Assembly: GCF_003397585.1 (NCBI RefSeq)
Contig: NZ_QJUV01000001.1
Coordinates: 806,001-870,000, forward strand
Direction of reading: 5' to 3'
Length of the DNA: 64,000 nucleotides
Origin: Gardnerella piotii
GTDB taxonomy: Bacteria; Actinomycetota; Actinomycetes; Actinomycetales; Bifidobacteriaceae
The position numbers and the translations under genes were made by a program. Numbering within the stretch: position 1 is the first letter of the stretch; every line of letters starts with the position of its first letter. The notes under the pieces are model-generated. The model ran no database searches. It was not told the origin of the DNA and saw nothing but the letters and a program-made list of their open reading frames with translations. Of this stretch, positions 1 through 8,565 are shown piece by piece.

Positions 1-700
1 CAAGTTGTGCATCTAAATGCCAAACTTTATTAACAACTTCGTCTAGTAACTCTGTTGAGTGTGATATAACAAGGAATCCGCCTTCAAAGCGTTTTAAGTA
101 ATTGCGCAACCAGACTATGGAATCTGCGTCTAAGTGGTTTGTAGGTTCGTCTAAAATCAGCGTATCTGCATTAGAAAAAAGTATTCGCGCGAGTTCGATT
201 CGTCTGCGTTGGCCGCCAGAAAGTGTTCCAAGAGCTTGTTTCATAACTTCTTGTGGGAGTCCAAGGCTATTTGCCATTGATATTGCTTCCGATTGAACAG
301 CGTACCCACCAGCTTTTTCAAAATCATTAATCGCTTTATCGTAGCGATTCATGGCTTTTGTCATAATATCTGGATCTGGATTCGTCATGTCTTTTTCTGC
401 TTTTCGTATACGAGATACGATTGACGAAATATCGCGAGCGCTCATAATCCTATCTAGCGCGCTTTGCTCTGGATCTGCCGCATGCGTGTCTTGTGGAAGG
501 TATCCTAAAGAGCCGCTTACTTTTACGCTTCCGCCAGCTGGAAGTGTTTCTGCGGTAATTACGCGCGTAAGTGTTGTTTTTCCAGCGCCATTCCTTCCAA
601 CTAAGCCTATTTTGTCGCCTTTTGTAACATGAAAATCTGTTGGGTTTAATAGCGTGCGCGCACCAATTTGTATAGTAAGTCCTTGTGCGTCAATGGCCAT
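1..700 (-). CDS. ABC-F family ATPase (3' part beyond the window)
   Basis: About 233 N-terminal residues are present; the gene runs off the left edge. Reading from ATG at 700 (MAIDAQGLTIQIGARTLL), a Walker A motif GRNGAGKTT lies near residue 36. A signature LSGGQRRR followed by LILDEPTNHLDAD sits near the window edge. The DEPTNHLD Walker B and the lack of membrane segments fit soluble ABC-F proteins, which act on ribosomes rather than in transport. A strong ribosome site (AAGGGGTGGG) precedes the ATG. The gene diverges from uvrA across a 235-bp gap. Which ABC-F subgroup it belongs to cannot be told from half a gene. Confidence 0.85.
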   Translation of the reverse strand, partial: MAIDAQGLTIQIGARTLLNPTDFHVTKGDKIGLVGRNGAGKTTLTRVITAETLPAGGSVKVSGSLGYLPQDTHAADPEQSALDRIMSARDISSIVSRIRKAEKDMTNPDPDIMTKAMNRYDKAINDFEKAGGYAVQSEAISMANSLGLPQEVMKQALGTLSGGQRRRIELARILFSNADTLILDEPTNHLDADSIVWLRNYLKRFEGGFLVISHSTELLDEVVNKVWHLDAQL

Positions 701-830
701 TTTTTACCCACCCCTTAAGTTTTATTCTTGTAAAATCGTAATTAAAATATTAATTGAAATATGTTAACCAAACTCCCGATTATACCGTTAGGCTTGCATA
801 GGATTAGCAACACGCAGTAAGCAACATATT

Positions 831-850
831 TCGAACATGTGTTCTATAAT
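831..850 (+). promoter_or_regulatory. uvrA promoter with LexA (SOS) box
   Basis: TCGAACATGTGTTCTA at 831-846 carries the GAAC-N4-GTTC palindrome of actinobacterial and Bacillus-type LexA boxes. It abuts a perfect TATAAT at 845-850. LexA bound here would cover the spacer and -10 of the uvrA promoter. No convincing -35 is visible 17 bp upstream. The sequence is direct; LexA binding is inferred from the known consensus. lexA itself is not in the window. Confidence 0.8.
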
Positions 851-935
851 GAATGATATTACAAAACAGGCATGTAATCAAGATTTAGTTTTGCAATTTT
901 GATTCATATACGCTAAAGCATCTTAAGGAGGTAGA

Positions 936-3900
936 ATGCAAAAACACTTGGATTCTTTACAAAGTAAGCAATCGCTTTCAATAAAAGATGCAAATATGAA
1001 TGCTACAAACATGAATGCTAAAGATGGAAATAGTCGTCAAAAAAACAATGCACTTCAATCGTTTATTGATTCGGCGCCAATTGTAAAAAATAATGGTAAT
1101 TTAATATACGACTTAGGTGATGTTCCTTCCGACTTAAAAATAACTGTTCAAGGTGCAAGAGAGCATAATCTAAAGAATGTTAATTTGCAATTGCCTAGAA
1201 ATAGGATGATTGTTTTTACTGGCCTATCTGGTTCTGGCAAATCTTCTCTTGCTTTCGACACTCTTTTTGCAGAAGGTCAAAGGCGTTATGTGGAATCCTT
1301 AAGCGCGTATGCAAGGCAATTCCTTGGAAGAATGGATAAGCCAGACGTAGATTTTATTGAGGGTTTGAGCCCAGCGGTTTCGATTGACCAAAAAACAACT
1401 AATCGCAATCCTCGTTCTACTGTTGGCACAATTACGGAGATTTATGACTATTTAAGGCTTCTTTTTGCCCGCGTAGGTATTCCACATTGCCCTAAATGTG
1501 GTGAAATCGTTAGCGCGCAAACTCCTCAACAAATAGCTAATGCATTGCTTTCTTTGCCGCAAAAAACAAGGTTGCAATTACTGGCTCCTATTGTTAACGG
1601 CAGAAAAGGTGAGTTTAAAGATACTATTACTCTTCTTAGGTCAGACGGCTATTCTAGAGCGCTTGTAGACGGGCAAATGCGCGAGCTTTCTGAAGATATT
1701 ACTTTAGAAAAACAAAAGAAACACACAATCGAAGTTATTGTAGATAGGTTAGTTATAAAAGATGGCATACGTACACGCCTTACAGATTCTATAGAAACAG
1801 CGCTAAAGCTTTCTAAAGGTATTGTTGTTGCTGATTTTGTAGACGAAGATGCTTCTTCTAAAAACAGGCGTCAAAGTTTTTCCGAAAATATGGCGTGCCC
1901 GAATAGTCATCAATTTAACCTATTAGAGATAGAGCCAAGAACGTTCTCGTTCAACGCTCCGTATGGAGCATGCCATGATTGCTCTGGAATAGGTTACAAT
2001 CTAGAGATTGACCCTGCTCTTGTTGTTCCAAATACAGAAAAGTCACTTAACGAAGGCGCTATAGAACCTTGGGCGTTGAATAAAGCAGCAGGAGAATACT
2101 ACAGGCATGTGTTAAAAGGCTTAAGTGTAGAGCTTGGCTTTAGTATGGATACTACGTGGGAAAATCTTCCAAAAGATGTGCAAGATTCAATACTTTATGG
2201 TCATGATTTTGAAGTAAAAGTATCGTATAAAAATCGATGGGGTAGGCAGAGAGAGTATTCAACAGGATTTGAAGGCGTAGTGCGTACTCTTATGCGTAAG
2301 CATGACGAAACAGACTCAGATCAAATGCGTCAATACTACGAGTCATACATGCGAGAAGTGCCATGCTTAACATGCAAAGGAAAAAGACTCAATCCAGAAG
2401 TCTTGTCTATTAAAGTTGGCTCGTGCTCAATCGCAGACGTATGTGATATGCCTATTGAAAAAAGTCTTGAATGGATTAATTCATTAAATCTAGAAGGCTC
2501 AAAAAAGATAATTGCTAAAGAGATTGTAAAAGAGATCAAAGCAAGACTGGGCTTCTTAAACGACGTTGGCTTAAACTACTTAACGCTTTCTAGAGCAGCA
2601 AAAACTCTTTCTGGCGGAGAAGCTCAAAGAATAAGACTTGCAACGCAAATAGGGTCTGGTTTAGTTGGTGTTATGTACGTTCTTGACGAACCCTCTATTG
2701 GTCTTCATCAAAGAGACAACGAGAAGCTTATATCAACGTTGCACAATCTTAGAGATCTTGGAAATACGCTTATAGTTGTAGAACACGACGAAGATACAAT
2801 ACGAAAGTCAGACTGGCTTGTAGACATTGGCCCAGAAGCTGGAGAAAACGGCGGAGGAGTTGTATATTGCGGACCTGCAAAACATATAACAGAGGCAAAG
2901 CGATCAATTACAGGAGACTATATTGCAAAAAGACGCGCAATAGATGTTCCTAAAAAGCGCCGCAAAATCAACAAAAGTCGTAAGTTGACTATTGTTGGCG
3001 CAAAAGAGCACAATCTTAAAAACATAGATGTAGAAATACCTTTAGGTGTATTTACTTGCATAACAGGAGTATCTGGATCTGGAAAGTCAAGCTTAATAAA
3101 CTCGATACTTTACCCAGTTTTGGCAGATAAGCTAAACGGCGCTCGCATTGTTCCAGGATTGCATAAGCGCGTTGATGGAATAGAAAATTGCGATAAGGTT
3201 GTTCACGTAGATCAAAATCCTATTGGCAGAACACCAAGATCAAATCCTGCAACCTACACTGGAGTTTGGGATAAAATTCGCTCGCTTTTTGCTCAAACTC
3301 CAGAAGCGAAAGTTAGAGGGTATGGTCCTGGAAGATTCTCGTTTAACGTAAAAGGCGGAAGATGTGAAGCTTGTAGCGGAGACGGAACGCTTAAAATCGA
3401 GATGAATTTTTTGCCAGACGTATACGTGCAATGCGAAGAATGCCACGGAAAAAGATATAATCGAGACACTCTAGAAGTAAAGTACAATGGTAAAACTATT
3501 TCAGACGTGCTAGATATGCCAATATCGCAAGCTGCTGTGTTCTTTAAAGCATATCCGTCTATTTCTAGATACTTAGAGACTTTAGTTAAAGTTGGATTAG
3601 GTTATATTAGGCTTGGTCAAAGCGCGCCAACACTTTCTGGTGGAGAGTCGCAAAGAGTAAAGCTTGCTACGGAGCTACAAAAGCGTTCTACTGGTAAAAC
3701 CGTTTATATTCTAGATGAACCTACTACGGGCTTGCATTTTGAAGATGTTCGCAAGCTTTTAAGCGTTCTTCAATCTTTAGTAGATAAAGGCAATAGTGTA
3801 ATAGTTATTGAGCATAATCTTGATGTTGTAAAATGCGCAGATTGGATTATAGATTTAGGACCAGAAGGAGGAGATAAAGGCGGCGAAATCGTGGCAACTG

Positions 3901-3971
3901 GTACTCCAGAAGATGTTGCAAAGCAGCCAGAAAGCTGGACTGGTAAATTCTTAAAGTCAATGCTTGAATAG
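936..3971 (+). CDS. uvrA: UvrABC excinuclease subunit A
   Basis: This is the damage-recognition ATPase of nucleotide excision repair; it forms a dimer that loads UvrB. At 1011 aa it is longer than the usual 940-950 because of a roughly 65-residue polar leader before [14 protein letters not shown]. Two ABC cassettes are visible: Walker [10 protein letters not shown] near residue 96 and GVSGSGKSS near 711, with signatures LSGGEAQR and LSGGESQR. The second zinc module (CEAC, then CEEC) is intact. The first uses CPNSH followed by CHDC, the C-x3-H variant common in Actinobacteria. The start follows TAAGGAGGT by 3-4 nt. uvrC follows 72 bp later, so both are probably under the upstream SOS box. Confidence 0.97.
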   Translation: MQKHLDSLQSKQSLSIKDANMNATNMNAKDGNSRQKNNALQSFIDSAPIVKNNGNLIYDLGDVPSDLKITVQGAREHNLKNVNLQLPRNRMIVFTGLSGSGKSSLAFDTLFAEGQRRYVESLSAYARQFLGRMDKPDVDFIEGLSPAVSIDQKTTNRNPRSTVGTITEIYDYLRLLFARVGIPHCPKCGEIVSAQTPQQIANALLSLPQKTRLQLLAPIVNGRKGEFKDTITLLRSDGYSRALVDGQMRELSEDITLEKQKKHTIEVIVDRLVIKDGIRTRLTDSIETALKLSKGIVVADFVDEDASSKNRRQSFSENMACPNSHQFNLLEIEPRTFSFNAPYGACHDCSGIGYNLEIDPALVVPNTEKSLNEGAIEPWALNKAAGEYYRHVLKGLSVELGFSMDTTWENLPKDVQDSILYGHDFEVKVSYKNRWGRQREYSTGFEGVVRTLMRKHDETDSDQMRQYYESYMREVPCLTCKGKRLNPEVLSIKVGSCSIADVCDMPIEKSLEWINSLNLEGSKKIIAKEIVKEIKARLGFLNDVGLNYLTLSRAAKTLSGGEAQRIRLATQIGSGLVGVMYVLDEPSIGLHQRDNEKLISTLHNLRDLGNTLIVVEHDEDTIRKSDWLVDIGPEAGENGGGVVYCGPAKHITEAKRSITGDYIAKRRAIDVPKKRRKINKSRKLTIVGAKEHNLKNIDVEIPLGVFTCITGVSGSGKSSLINSILYPVLADKLNGARIVPGLHKRVDGIENCDKVVHVDQNPIGRTPRSNPATYTGVWDKIRSLFAQTPEAKVRGYGPGRFSFNVKGGRCEACSGDGTLKIEMNFLPDVYVQCEECHGKRYNRDTLEVKYNGKTISDVLDMPISQAAVFFKAYPSISRYLETLVKVGLGYIRLGQSAPTLSGGESQRVKLATELQKRSTGKTVYILDEPTTGLHFEDVRKLLSVLQSLVDKGNSVIVIEHNLDVVKCADWIIDLGPEGGDKGGEIVATGTPEDVAKQPESWTGKFLKSMLE

Positions 3972-4043
3972 AGCAAAATCAGCAGTATTTAAGTAAAAAT
4001 TTATGAATAATTTTATGAATATCTTATGAAAGGAGGTGAGATC

Positions 4044-6323
4044 ATGAATGTTCTAAATTCTAAAGAATCAAATATTAGAAATGATGAAGAAAATATGGAG
4101 ACTAGAGAAGCTAGAAAAAATATAGAAATCAGTAGGGGAGAATGGAAGAAAACTCACCAATCTAAATATGATAAAAGTCATGCAAACTACTTTGAGAATT
4201 CGTCAAAAAACGATTTTGGTGCTCCTCTTTTAGGAGATAGTCGTGATTTATTTAGGCCAAAAACTTCAGATATTCCAAATCAGCCTGGAGTATACAAGTG
4301 GAGAGATGAGCGTGGAAAAGTAATATACGTTGGAAAAGCAAAAAGTTTAAGAAACAGGCTATCGAATTATTTTCAGCCCTTAAACCAGCTTCATCCTAGA
4401 ACGCAATCAATGGTATTAACAGCTAGAAGCTTAGAATGGACTGTTGTAAATACAGAGCTTGAGGCTCTAACGCTTGAATATACTTGGATTAAAGAGTTTA
4501 ATCCAAGGTTCAACATTGTTTTTAAAGACGATAAGACATACCCATATATTGCAGTATCTGTAAATGATGATTTTCCAAGAGTTTGGATTACTAGAAATCG
4601 AAACTCAAAGTCAACGCAATATTTTGGACCGTATGCAAAAGTTTGGCAATTAAAACACAGTTTGGATTCTTTGCTAAAAACTTTTCCAGTTAGAACATGC
4701 CGACAGTCTGTTTTCAATAAAGCACAAAAAACAGGAAGACCTTGTCTTCTTGCATCTATTGGAAAGTGCTCTGCACCTTGCGTTCAAAAAGTAGACAAAA
4801 AAACGCATAGGAACAATGTTGAACAATTAGTTGGCATTCTAAGTGGTGCTATTGGAGATTCATACATTAGCGATTTAACAAGAAAAATGAAGGAGTTAAG
4901 CAATAACTTAGATTTTGAAAATGCTGCAAAAATAAGAGACAAAATCAACATTTTTAGAACTGTTATTCAACAAAATTCCGTTGTTTTTAACGATAATGTA
5001 GAAGCTGATGTTTTTGGTTTTAGTGCAGATTCGCTTGAAGCATGCGTTCACGCATTCTTTGTTAGAGAAGGTCTACTTCGCGGAGAAAAAAATTGGCAAG
5101 TCGAAAGAAGCGAAGACATTAGTGATGAAGATATAATCGCAAACTTGCTTATACGAGTTTATTGTGAATATGAATCAAATAATGATTTGCAATATGCAAA
5201 CTCATTAAAAATAGAGCAATCCAGGAATGCGTTACAAATCGATTACTCTAGCAATGCAAATATGGATTCGTCGTATAGAGCTAAAGAAACAAAAGAACGC
5301 AAAAAGCGTCAAGAAACAACTGGAAGAGGGGATTTGCTTGACCCAATTTGCCCTATTCCTAGAGAGATTATTGTTCCTATTGAATTAGAAAAATCTCATA
5401 AAGAAAATCTTGAAAGATGGCTTAGTGGGTTAAGAGGCGCGAAAGTAACTATTAAAGTTGCAGAACGTGGAGATAAGCGCTCGCTTATGGATAAAGCAAA
5501 CTTGAATGCTGAGCAGTCTCTTAAACAGATGAAAACAAGTAGGATTTCTACTTTAGAATCTAGAACTAATGCTATGAATCAAGTTGCTGTAGCTCTTTCA
5601 ATGAGTGAAGCTCCTTTGCGAATCGAATGCTACGATATTTCAAACTCAGCTGATGGAAGATATCAAGTTGCATCAATGGTTGTTTTTGAAGATGGAATTG
5701 CTAAACCTAGTGAATATAGAAGATTTTCTATAAAAGGCCCCAATGGTATTGGTCAATTAGACGATTTAAGCGCATTATATGAAACTATTTCTAGACGTTT
5801 TAAGCATGAAAGCGATAGTTGCAACAATGAAGATGATGATTGCGTAGAAAATCGCGCACAAGCATCCTCAAAAAAATTTGCATATACGCCAAATCTTGTA
5901 ATCGTTGATGGTGGTATCGAGCAAGCAAAAGCAGCTCAAAAAGCAATGATTGATTGCAATGTTAAAGGCATAACAGTGTGTGGATTATCTAAAAAATTAG
6001 AAGAAGTTTGGCTGCCTAATAGTCAATACCCAATTATTCTAAAAAGAAGCTCCGAAGGATTGTATTTGCTTCAAAGAGCTAGAGACGAATCTCATCGCTT
6101 TGCTATTGCTTATCATAGAAAAAAACGTGCAAAGGCAATGTTGTATTCATCTATTGACTCAATTCCTGGAATTGGCGAATCTTATAAAAAACGTTTGCTT
6201 TCAAAATTTGGCAGTGTTAAAAATCTAAAAGAAGCAAGCGTAGAAGAGTTACAAAAAGTTCCTGGAATCGGTTTGTTAAAAGCTAAAACTATTTATGAGT
6301 TTTTGCACCCTCAACAAATCTAA
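4044..6323 (+). CDS. uvrC: UvrABC excinuclease subunit C
   Basis: This nuclease makes both incisions in excision repair. I chose ATG 4044 because AAGGAGGTGA sits just before it; an in-frame ATG at 4026 lies upstream of that site. The 759-aa product has a polar extension of about 75 residues, then the GIY-YIG domain (PGVYKWRDERGKVIYVGKAKSL). A UVR domain follows near 276-310, then the RNase H-like C-terminal nuclease (ECYDISNSADG, LVIVDGG, ARDESHRFA), and tandem helix-hairpin-helix motifs at the end. A low-complexity insert lies near residues 390-440 (NANMDSSYRAKETKERKKRQ). It follows uvrA at 72 bp and is probably co-transcribed. Confidence 0.96.
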   Translation: MNVLNSKESNIRNDEENMETREARKNIEISRGEWKKTHQSKYDKSHANYFENSSKNDFGAPLLGDSRDLFRPKTSDIPNQPGVYKWRDERGKVIYVGKAKSLRNRLSNYFQPLNQLHPRTQSMVLTARSLEWTVVNTELEALTLEYTWIKEFNPRFNIVFKDDKTYPYIAVSVNDDFPRVWITRNRNSKSTQYFGPYAKVWQLKHSLDSLLKTFPVRTCRQSVFNKAQKTGRPCLLASIGKCSAPCVQKVDKKTHRNNVEQLVGILSGAIGDSYISDLTRKMKELSNNLDFENAAKIRDKINIFRTVIQQNSVVFNDNVEADVFGFSADSLEACVHAFFVREGLLRGEKNWQVERSEDISDEDIIANLLIRVYCEYESNNDLQYANSLKIEQSRNALQIDYSSNANMDSSYRAKETKERKKRQETTGRGDLLDPICPIPREIIVPIELEKSHKENLERWLSGLRGAKVTIKVAERGDKRSLMDKANLNAEQSLKQMKTSRISTLESRTNAMNQVAVALSMSEAPLRIECYDISNSADGRYQVASMVVFEDGIAKPSEYRRFSIKGPNGIGQLDDLSALYETISRRFKHESDSCNNEDDDCVENRAQASSKKFAYTPNLVIVDGGIEQAKAAQKAMIDCNVKGITVCGLSKKLEEVWLPNSQYPIILKRSSEGLYLLQRARDESHRFAIAYHRKKRAKAMLYSSIDSIPGIGESYKKRLLSKFGSVKNLKEASVEELQKVPGIGLLKAKTIYEFLHPQQI

Positions 6324-6374
6324 ACAATTCTATGGCATGTTGATTAGTCATGATAAGCAACTAGCCTTATAAGT

Positions 6375-7505
6375 ATGTCTCAAGAAATCGAAATAGGTTT
6401 GGGCAAAAAAGCCCGAGTTGCTTACTCATTAGACGATATTGCTATACTTCCTTCTCGTCGTTCTCGCGACCCAAAGGCTGTATCTACATCATGGCAAGTC
6501 GACGCTTATAGTTTTGACGTACCAGTGATTGCTGCGCCAATGGATTCTGTTACAAGCCCAGATACGGCTATTGCAATGGGTCAAATGGGAGCATTGGGCG
6601 TGCTTGATTTGGAAGGATTGTGGACTCGTTACGAGAATCCAGAACCGCTTCTTAAAGAAATCTCAGAACTTAAAGACGAAGTTGCAACTAAGCGCATACA
6701 AGAGATTTATTCGGAGCCAATCAAGCCAGAACTTATTGTTAAGCGTTTGCACACAATTCGCGATGCTGGTGTTACGGTTGCAGGTGCTCTTTCTCCGCAA
6801 CGCACTCAAGAATTTTATTCTACTGTTCTAGAAGCAGGCGTTGATTTATTTGTTATTCGTGGAACTGCTGTTAGTGCAGAACATGTTTCTAAAGACCATG
6901 AGCCTCTTGATTTAAAGAAGTTTATTTACGATTTAGATGTTCCAGTTATTGTTGGAGGTTGTGCAGACTACACTTCCGCATTACATCTTATGAGAACTGG
7001 TGCTGCTGGAATCCTTGTTGGTTTTGGCGGTGGAGCAGTTTCTGCAACAATGAATACGCTCGGAGTGCAAGCGCCTATGGCAACTGCCATTGCAGACGTT
7101 GCAGAAGCTCGCAGAGATTATATGGACGAGTCTGGCGGTCGATACGTTCAGATTATTGCAGATGGTGGAATGGGAACGTCTGGCAACTTTATTAAGGCGC
7201 TTGCCATGGGAGCAGATGCAGTAATGCTTGGCACTCCTTTGGCGCGTGCAACTGAGGCTCCAGGTCGCGGAATGCATTGGGGAGCAGAAGCTCGTCATCC
7301 TTCTTTGCCGCGCGGTATGCGCACGAATGTTGGAACTGTTGCTCCGCTTGAGAATATTTTGTTTGGGCCAAGCCATATGGCAGACGGAAAAACAAATTAT
7401 GTTGGAGCTTTAAGACGAACAATGGCATCTACTGGGTATGTTGATGTTAAGAGCTTCCAACGCTGTAGTGTTGTTTTCAACCCATTCCATCAAGACATAA
7501 GATAA
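6375..7505 (+). CDS. guaB3: GuaB3-type IMP dehydrogenase family protein
   Basis: This 376-residue TIM-barrel protein belongs to the IMP dehydrogenase/GMP reductase superfamily and lacks CBS domains, as in the actinobacterial GuaB3 group. Visible landmarks are PVIAAPMDSVTSPDTAIAM near the N-terminus, the phosphate-binding IIADGGMGTSGN and the loop VMLGTPLARATEA. Where IMPDH has the loop GPGSICTT, this protein has GGGAVSAT, so the catalytic cysteine position appears to be serine. Purine nucleotide metabolism is likely, but the exact reaction is uncertain. The start at 6375 lacks an obvious ribosome site. The gene is 51 bp after uvrC. Confidence 0.88.
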   Translation: MSQEIEIGLGKKARVAYSLDDIAILPSRRSRDPKAVSTSWQVDAYSFDVPVIAAPMDSVTSPDTAIAMGQMGALGVLDLEGLWTRYENPEPLLKEISELKDEVATKRIQEIYSEPIKPELIVKRLHTIRDAGVTVAGALSPQRTQEFYSTVLEAGVDLFVIRGTAVSAEHVSKDHEPLDLKKFIYDLDVPVIVGGCADYTSALHLMRTGAAGILVGFGGGAVSATMNTLGVQAPMATAIADVAEARRDYMDESGGRYVQIIADGGMGTSGNFIKALAMGADAVMLGTPLARATEAPGRGMHWGAEARHPSLPRGMRTNVGTVAPLENILFGPSHMADGKTNYVGALRRTMASTGYVDVKSFQRCSVVFNPFHQDIR

Positions 7506-7545
7506 ATAATAAAAATCTTATAATCATTTTATAGGGATGAACAAG

Positions 7546-7577
7546 ATTGCGCGCTCAATTCAATTTTGAGTGCGCAA
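7546..7577. terminator. Inverted repeat after guaB3
   Basis: ATTGCGCGCTCAA and TTGAGTGCGCAAT form a 13-bp stem with one G-U pair and a short loop. No U-run follows on the plus strand, so this is either a weak terminator for guaB3 or simply a palindrome. Confidence 0.4.
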
Positions 7578-7584
7578 TTCTTGT

Positions 7585-7663
7585 GTATAGGCCAAAAAAT
7601 GTTTAAAGCTAAGTTGATTAATGTTAGTGAAATACGATTAGTCAGTTAGCTTTTGGCTCATAA
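7585..7663 (-). repeat. Dispersed palindromic element, copy 1
   Basis: Read on the minus strand, this stretch folds into a long hairpin bounded by AAAGCTAACTGACTAAT and ATTAATCAACTTAGCTTT. It matches copy 2 at 49743-49820 over the hairpin (about 40 of 50 positions by eye) and in the flank, where TTTTGGCCTATAC is identical. It lies in the 420-bp gap between guaB3 and ahpC. No reading frame or known RNA family is recognisable. Confidence 0.6.
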
Positions 7664-7745
7664 TCCCGTTTTTGATAGTTTTGTTTTTGCGCATCGACTT
7701 TTGTCCCAGAATTTTACAAAGTTAAGTTAGTTTTCAAAATCATTA

Positions 7746-7790
7746 TTGACATAACACATGTAAGTCTATAGAGATTATCTATACATATAG
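7746..7790 (+). promoter_or_regulatory. ahpC promoter and candidate OxyR site
   Basis: A perfect -35 TTGACA lies at 7746-7751. Around the expected -10 position is ATAG-N7-CTAT (7768-7782), which has the half-site spacing of the OxyR consensus, and another ATAG follows at 7787-7790. A long A+T-rich leader of about 140 nt separates it from ahpC. The nearby oxyR gene makes OxyR control plausible. The spacing to the second half-site is shorter than in Escherichia coli. Confidence 0.5.
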
Positions 7791-7926
7791 GATTATTAAT
7801 ATAAATAATCTATTATAAAAATACGGTTAAATCTAGATTCTTAAGCAAGCTATTTAACACGTTTAACTAAAAATATTGCAAAAAGCAATAAAAGATTTTA
7901 GCAAACAAGTAAAGATTGGAGTTGTT

Positions 7927-8490
7927 ATGAGCCTTATTGGTACGCATATTCTTCCATTTAAGGTAAATGGATACAAGAATGGCAATTTTGTAGAAGTAAG
8001 CGACAGTGACGTTCTTGGAAAATGGGCTATTTTCTTCTTCTATCCAGCAGACTTTTCATTCGTGTGCCCAACAGAGCTTGAAGATCTTGCAAACCACTAT
8101 GAAGAGCTTCAAAAGTTAGGCGTAGAAGTTTATTCTGTTTCAACAGACACACACTTTGTTCACAAAGCTTGGCACGATGATTCTAAAGCTATTGCAAAAG
8201 TTCAATACACAATGCTTGGAGACCCAAACGGCGCGCTTTCTAGAAACTTTAATGCGCTAAATGAGGAATCTGGTTTAGCTCATCGCGCAACTTTTTTGGT
8301 GGATCCTCAAGGCAATATTCAATTCTACGAGATGACAGCAGATGGAATCGGCAGAAACGCCGACGAGATGCTTCGCAAAGTTAAAGCTGCACAATTTATT
8401 GCATCTCACCCAGGAGAAGTATGCCCAGCAAAGTGGGAGCAGGGAGAAGAAACACTTGCTCCATCTATTGACTTAGTTGGAAAAATCTGA
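7927..8490 (+). CDS. ahpC: Alkyl hydroperoxide reductase peroxiredoxin subunit
   Basis: This typical 2-Cys peroxiredoxin reduces H2O2 and organic peroxides and is recycled by AhpF. ATG 7927 gives 187 aa, the same length as Escherichia coli AhpC and with nearly the same opening ([19 protein letters not shown]). A GGAG lies 6 nt upstream. An in-frame TTG at 7876 is also open but would add an unrelated leader. The peroxidatic cysteine is C47 in FVCPTE and the resolving cysteine is C166 in [10 protein letters not shown]. It is followed by ahpF after 75 bp and by oxyR, a complete peroxide defence module for an anaerobe. Confidence 0.97.
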   Translation: MSLIGTHILPFKVNGYKNGNFVEVSDSDVLGKWAIFFFYPADFSFVCPTELEDLANHYEELQKLGVEVYSVSTDTHFVHKAWHDDSKAIAKVQYTMLGDPNGALSRNFNALNEESGLAHRATFLVDPQGNIQFYEMTADGIGRNADEMLRKVKAAQFIASHPGEVCPAKWEQGEETLAPSIDLVGKI

Positions 8491-8565
8491 TTTTAACTGC
8501 TGATTTTATCGACAAATTTTAACACAATTTACATGTTGCTTTGATTGCTACAGAAAGTGAAAATA

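Noticed and set aside
102..632. Plus-strand open frames at the left edge
   Set aside because: They are antisense to the clear ABC-F ATPase with Walker A and signature motifs on the minus strand.
1885..1990. Apparent loss of a zinc ligand in UvrA (CPNSH instead of CxxC)
   Set aside because: The C-x3-H form is the normal actinobacterial variant, not a defect.
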